Below, piece after piece: positions 62,291 to 64,000 of a DNA stretch of 64,000 bases. Source of the stretch: Lanius collurio (taxonomy: Eukaryota > Chordata > Aves > Passeriformes > Laniidae); NCBI GenBank assembly GCA_020086605.1, contig JACBWW010000029.1:4209385-4273384 (forward strand), written 5' to 3'. The position numbers and the translations under genes are program-made. The notes under the pieces are model-generated. The model searched no databases, was not told the DNA's origin, and saw only the letters and a program-made list of their open reading frames with translations. Each line of letters starts with the position of its first letter. Positions within the stretch are counted from its first letter, which is position 1.

Positions 62291-64000
62291 GTGCTCTAAG
62301 GGGAACAGTAGTTCCATTTAAAACATTAGGAACTGGAGAAATTGAAAATAACTCTCTATTTAGAGGCCAAGAAGTAAGACAGCAGGCAACAGAGGTCCCA
62401 GCACAGCAAGGCTATACTAAAGAGATTGTTAAAATGTCATTTCACTTACATATAAGCCCCAGAAAAAAAAAAATTAACTCTTTCCCTCCCATACTTGCTG
62501 CAAATAACACTTGAAAAGAAAACATATTCTTCAAACTTAAAGTGTTTTAAATAATCTCAGGGGATATGACCATAAAACTTTGAGCGACACATTCAAAGAA
62601 TTCAGGGGAGTTTACTTGCAAAATTAGTTTTAAAAAAAGACAGCAAATCTCATTACCTTTGCATTTGTTAATGCTAGAGCTGAAATGTAAAAGCAGCAAA
62701 AAAATCCCTCAGTGGCTGGATTTTACAAGGCACAAAAAGCCTACAGGAAGAAGTGTCATCTTGTCTACCTAAAGCAACCCAACCTAATACTATTAAATTT
62801 TAACTTTAAAAAGTGTGTTTTTTCTCCTTTAACAAGCAAGGAAGGCACTGCACAAGCATCTAGCATAGATCTGCTGAGGTTTACCTGCCTCCACTGTTCC
62901 CAAGTTTCCCATGGCTCACGGATACACTTGGCTGGCAGTCTGGGCTTTAGCAGTGTTTATATAGTAAAAATTTCATCTTACAGTGAACTTTAATGACCTG
63001 TAACTCAAACCCAGCTTGATCAACTTCCTATAATTTTTTCAAAAATTCCCTTTAACTTTCTGCAAAAGATAACCAGCAGGTCAGAAGTAGGATAGGGCAA
63101 AACTGTTTGAGCCAGAAAAAAAAGCCATATGAAGCTACACAAGAAAAACAGGCTGCAGGGGCTTATTGCAGTGTGAACTCTGGAACCACATGATTCACAT
63201 GTCAGGACAAAAAACATGTGGGATTATGAGAGAGAAGCATTGGCTGAAAGAGAGCCTTGCCCTGTCTTGCTGCTGTGTACTTTCTTCACTTTGAAGTAGA
63301 AAAGCAGTAGGAAAATGCAAGTTCCTTCTCTCCATCCAACTCCTCTCTCTCCTTTGCAGGGGCGTAGTGCCAATGCTTCATTTTGCTTCCTCAGAAGTGG
63401 CATTGCTTGTGAGGGTCTGAAACAGCAGCACATAGGACCTGCCTCCTGCAAAGAGAGCACATTAGGTTTTCTTTCTCTGTTCTTTCCTTCACCTGGGGAA
63501 AAAAATAAGAACCAGAAACATGGAACGCACCAAGCCACCAGTGTGTGGTGCTAAGCTGGGGAGCAGCCATTTCTAAGCGTGGCTGATGTGACCACATCCC
63601 AGAGCAAGCCTTCCCCTCTCCCATCACGCCCCCACACCCCAAGTGGGGAAAAAAAAACTTGCTTAATGCATAACAATGCCATCGTGTGCGGGAGAGTTCC
63701 TGCCTGGAAGGAAACGTCCCCTCCAGAGCCCCGCGTGCGGCTCCCAGAGCTTTGATGGCTCCTGCTGTCCTTGTGCCCCAGCCAAACTAAATCCATTTCT
63801 ATTCAAAAGTCAGATACTGCCCCGCTGTTCCAGGTTTTGTTTTGGTTTTTAAAGGTTTGTTTCTTACACTGGGTATTTATTTGCAGTGGGTTAATTTATG
63901 GTTCATGAGGCTTCACTTTTCCAAGGATATTGCTTTCTGCTCTGGGGAGATAGTGTGGGCTGGTGGACAGAGCCATTGGGAAGGGACTGTGGAGACCCAA
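62291..64000. other. Non-coding stretch to window end
   Basis: No supportable gene. Short A-rich runs lie near 62463-62474 and 63647-63657. CpGs rise slightly at 63680-63745 without forming an island. No transposon is recognised. Confidence 0.55.

Overview
The window reads as vertebrate nuclear DNA, most likely from a bird. It is moderately AT-rich and depleted in CpG. It has long homopolymer and A-rich AAACC-type simple repeats, very few recognisable transposons (one or two old CR1/L3-like 3' fragments), and no bacterial-style gene packing. The bird assignment is an inference from low repeat density and repeat style, not from a diagnostic gene.

I cannot support any established protein-coding gene, rRNA, tRNA, CRISPR array or insertion sequence. 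Open frames are short (the longest is 203 codons, at 52769-53380), lie on both strands at once in GC-richer patches, and show no domain I recognise. The only small frame with protein-like character is 60906-61205 (+), kept at low confidence. The window is best described as a gene desert, or a very long intron.

Layout. 1-15.6 kb: mostly featureless AT-rich DNA, with a small CpG-dense patch near 3.93 kb and a purine/poly-G tract near 7.9 kb. 15.6-16.35 kb: a cluster of ACGT-core sites, then an enhancer-like element with TCF/LEF, E-box and POU-octamer motifs. 16.4-24 kb: mostly unremarkable, with a homeodomain-rich patch at 18.65 kb and low-confidence conserved-looking blocks at 20.6-21.2 kb. 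24.0-31.3 kb: the first dense group of candidate cis-regulatory elements (24.04-24.44, 26.78-27.30, 30.04-30.44, 31.02-31.33 kb). 31.3-41 kb: mostly quiet, with an AAACC simple repeat at 37.7 kb and an old CR1/L3-like fragment at 40.65 kb. 41.3-43.6 kb: the most conserved-looking block. 48.6-52.5 kb: further candidates, including a homeodomain/octamer palindrome at 52.46 kb. 52.5-64 kb: mostly quiet except for the hairpin element, the possible exon at 60.9 kb and a small AT-rich patch at 62.2 kb.

The strongest unexplained object is at 57663-57783. It is a 121-bp near-perfect fold-back with 54-bp arms and a 13-nt loop. The arms differ at 5 positions, and a 5-bp direct repeat (CACAT) abuts both ends. 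It looks like a MITE-like palindromic insertion that could be transcribed into a microRNA-like hairpin.

Taken together, the region may be the distal regulatory landscape of a developmental gene outside the window. That is inference from motif-dense, CpG-retaining, AT-rich blocks and would need cross-species alignment to test.
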